Part shown: positions 63,082-64,000 of the stretch, piece by piece
Layout: every line of letters begins with the position of its first letter
Numbering within the stretch: the first letter of the stretch is position 1
Assembly (NCBI GenBank): GCA_009773635.1
Contig: WSYC01000011.1
Location: 1 to 64,000 of the forward strand
DNA: 64,000 bases
Origin: Beijerinckiaceae bacterium
GTDB taxonomy: Bacteria > Pseudomonadota > Alphaproteobacteria > Rhizobiales > Beijerinckiaceae
Direction: 5' to 3'
Notes under the pieces: model-generated
Told to the model about the DNA's origin: nothing
Database searches by the model: none
Seen by the model: only the letters and a program-made list of their open reading frames with translations
Program-made: the position numbers and the translations under genes

Positions 63082-64000
63082 ATGAATAAGAACAGGCTTA
63101 TATTCTTGTTGGCGACCGCTGGTCTGGGAGGTTGCGCCACGCATCCGCTGCCGGAGAATTATTCGGGGGTGAATACAGTCGATATAGTCAGAAAAATTAG
63201 ATGTGAAGCGAGATCAGCAATTGCTGAGCGGGCAATTATGTTCTTGATGCGAGATGATGCACCGGCAAAGACATATAAAATTGGAGAAGCTTTGAAAAAA
63301 GGAAATTTATCATTCAAAAATGTGAATTACTATGATCTAGACATGAAAACTGCCGAATATGTGAAAAAATACGATAATTCTGCAATAGCATATCAATTTA
63401 CATTCAATATTAAGGAGAATAACGATATAAATGTTGGATTGGATTTGTTGAAACCTTTGACTGGAGGTTCCATCGGTCTCGGGATTTCGTCATCTAATAA
63501 TAGAGAAAGATCAAATATAAGATCTTTTACAATCGTTGAGGAATTCAAAAAATTGCTTGACTCAATGAGCGATAATGACTGCTTTAATGTATCGTCAGGG
63601 GTGAATGTTATGTATCCAATAACTGGAAGCGTTGGTCTTTCAGAGGTTATAAATACATTCATAGATCTCAACGAAATGAAAGTCCTCGTCGACAAAGAAA
63701 ACAAAGACAAAATTCCCGAAATGGCGGAGACGTTGAATTTCAAGACAGTTCTTTCAATCTCTGCAAATCCGAAGCTTGATTTAACGACCGCAGGTCGAAA
63801 ATGGCAGACCGATCTTGCACATGTCGAAGCCAAGGCGACACGCACAGACGATCATACGGTCCAAATTGGACTTTCGCTGCCACCTGACAAATCACCCAGT
63901 GCACCAAGAGGCCGCGATGGTGTGGCAAAGAGCACAAAAAGTGCGAAATATAGAGCGGTTCAGGCTATTTTGAATCAGAAAGACGACCGTAGGAACGCTA
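63082..64000 (+). CDS. AT-rich lipoprotein gene of unknown function (3' truncated by window)
   Basis: An open frame from an ATG at 63082 runs to the end of the window (306 codons, stop beyond). A strong ribosome site GGGGAGGG precedes it. The protein has a short signal with a lipobox-like LGGC at residues 15-18, so it is probably lipidated. Its family is not recognised. The region is clearly AT-rich and uses AGA, ATA and TTA codons rare elsewhere in the window, which suggests horizontal acquisition. Only minus-strand shadows are obvious here because the real gene has no stop inside the window. Confidence 0.8.
   Translation, partial: MNKNRLIFLLATAGLGGCATHPLPENYSGVNTVDIVRKIRCEARSAIAERAIMFLMRDDAPAKTYKIGEALKKGNLSFKNVNYYDLDMKTAEYVKKYDNSAIAYQFTFNIKENNDINVGLDLLKPLTGGSIGLGISSSNNRERSNIRSFTIVEEFKKLLDSMSDNDCFNVSSGVNVMYPITGSVGLSEVINTFIDLNEMKVLVDKENKDKIPEMAETLNFKTVLSISANPKLDLTTAGRKWQTDLAHVEAKATRTDDHTVQIGLSLPPDKSPSAPRGRDGVAKSTKSAKYRAVQAILNQKDDRRNA

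Noticed and set aside
63393-63845. 150-residue minus-strand frame near the window end
   Set aside because: It is antisense to the open plus-strand lipoprotein gene, which has a signal peptide, lipobox and strong ribosome site.

Overview
The window looks like chromosomal DNA of an alphaproteobacterium of the order Hyphomicrobiales (Rhizobiales). Most genes are GC-rich. The evidence is a CcrM-type GANTC methyltransferase next to rnhB, an F0 ATP-synthase operon with a separate b' subunit and no F1 genes beside it, a coxBA-ctaB-ctaG-coxC cluster, alphaproteobacterial-type gshA, an IalB-family protein, several small families typical of rhizobia and relatives (DUF2093, DUF4170, DUF6101-like, DUF1127) and a GAAC-N7-GAAC LexA-type box. 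No rRNA, tRNA, CRISPR array, insertion sequence or prophage was recognised. Nearly all of it is core chromosome; only the last ~1 kb is compositionally foreign.

Layout. 1-5.4 kb: end of xseA, a DUF2093 gene, then a leftward lipid A/Kdo block (lpxK, waaA, lysophospholipid acyltransferase, DUF4170, inositol-monophosphatase family, MAPEG). 5.6-12 kb: rightward KefB-type antiporter and MATE exporter, a DUF937 protein and a large internally repeated protein of unknown function. 12-24 kb: transporter, DUF1127 gene divergent from a LysR regulator, gshA, rsmE, ubiA, ispH, a second transporter, thrB, rnhA, peroxiredoxin, DsbD-like protein. 24-30 kb: yqgE, a large membrane GGDEF/EAL protein, GNAT acetyltransferase, thrC. 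30-37 kb: aa3-type cytochrome c oxidase with its assembly genes (ctaC, ctaD, ctaB, small membrane protein, ctaG, ctaE, DUF983, SURF1). 37-41 kb: IalB protein, lipoprotein, tandem glycine riboswitch, gcvT and gcvH. 41-44 kb: the F0 operon atpI-B-E-F'-F. 44-55 kb: smc, DsbA, DUF721, mutY, ccrM, rnhB, a radical SAM protein with a LexA-type box, and small unknown genes. 55-64 kb: metallopeptidase, family-4-like uracil-DNA glycosylase, ETF-ubiquinone oxidoreductase, thioredoxin, TPR protein, ispE, DinB-family protein, and an AT-rich lipoprotein gene running off the end.

Themes. Respiration (cox, F0, ETF-QO, ubiA), envelope and lipid A, isoprenoid supply (ispH, ispE), threonine synthesis (thrB, thrC), redox control (gshA, Prx, DsbA, Trx) and genome maintenance (xseA, smc, mutY, rnhA, rnhB, ccrM, UDG) dominate. 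The least explained signals are RNA-level or repeat-level: a family of near-identical hairpins in two gaps of the atp operon, two strong hairpins between thrB and rnhA, an intrinsic-terminator-like element in the DUF1127 leader, a perfect 16-bp palindrome before the ETF-QO gene, and a protein built from four ~70-residue helical repeats. I found no convincing multi-gene novel defence or mobile system; these smaller items are the best leads.
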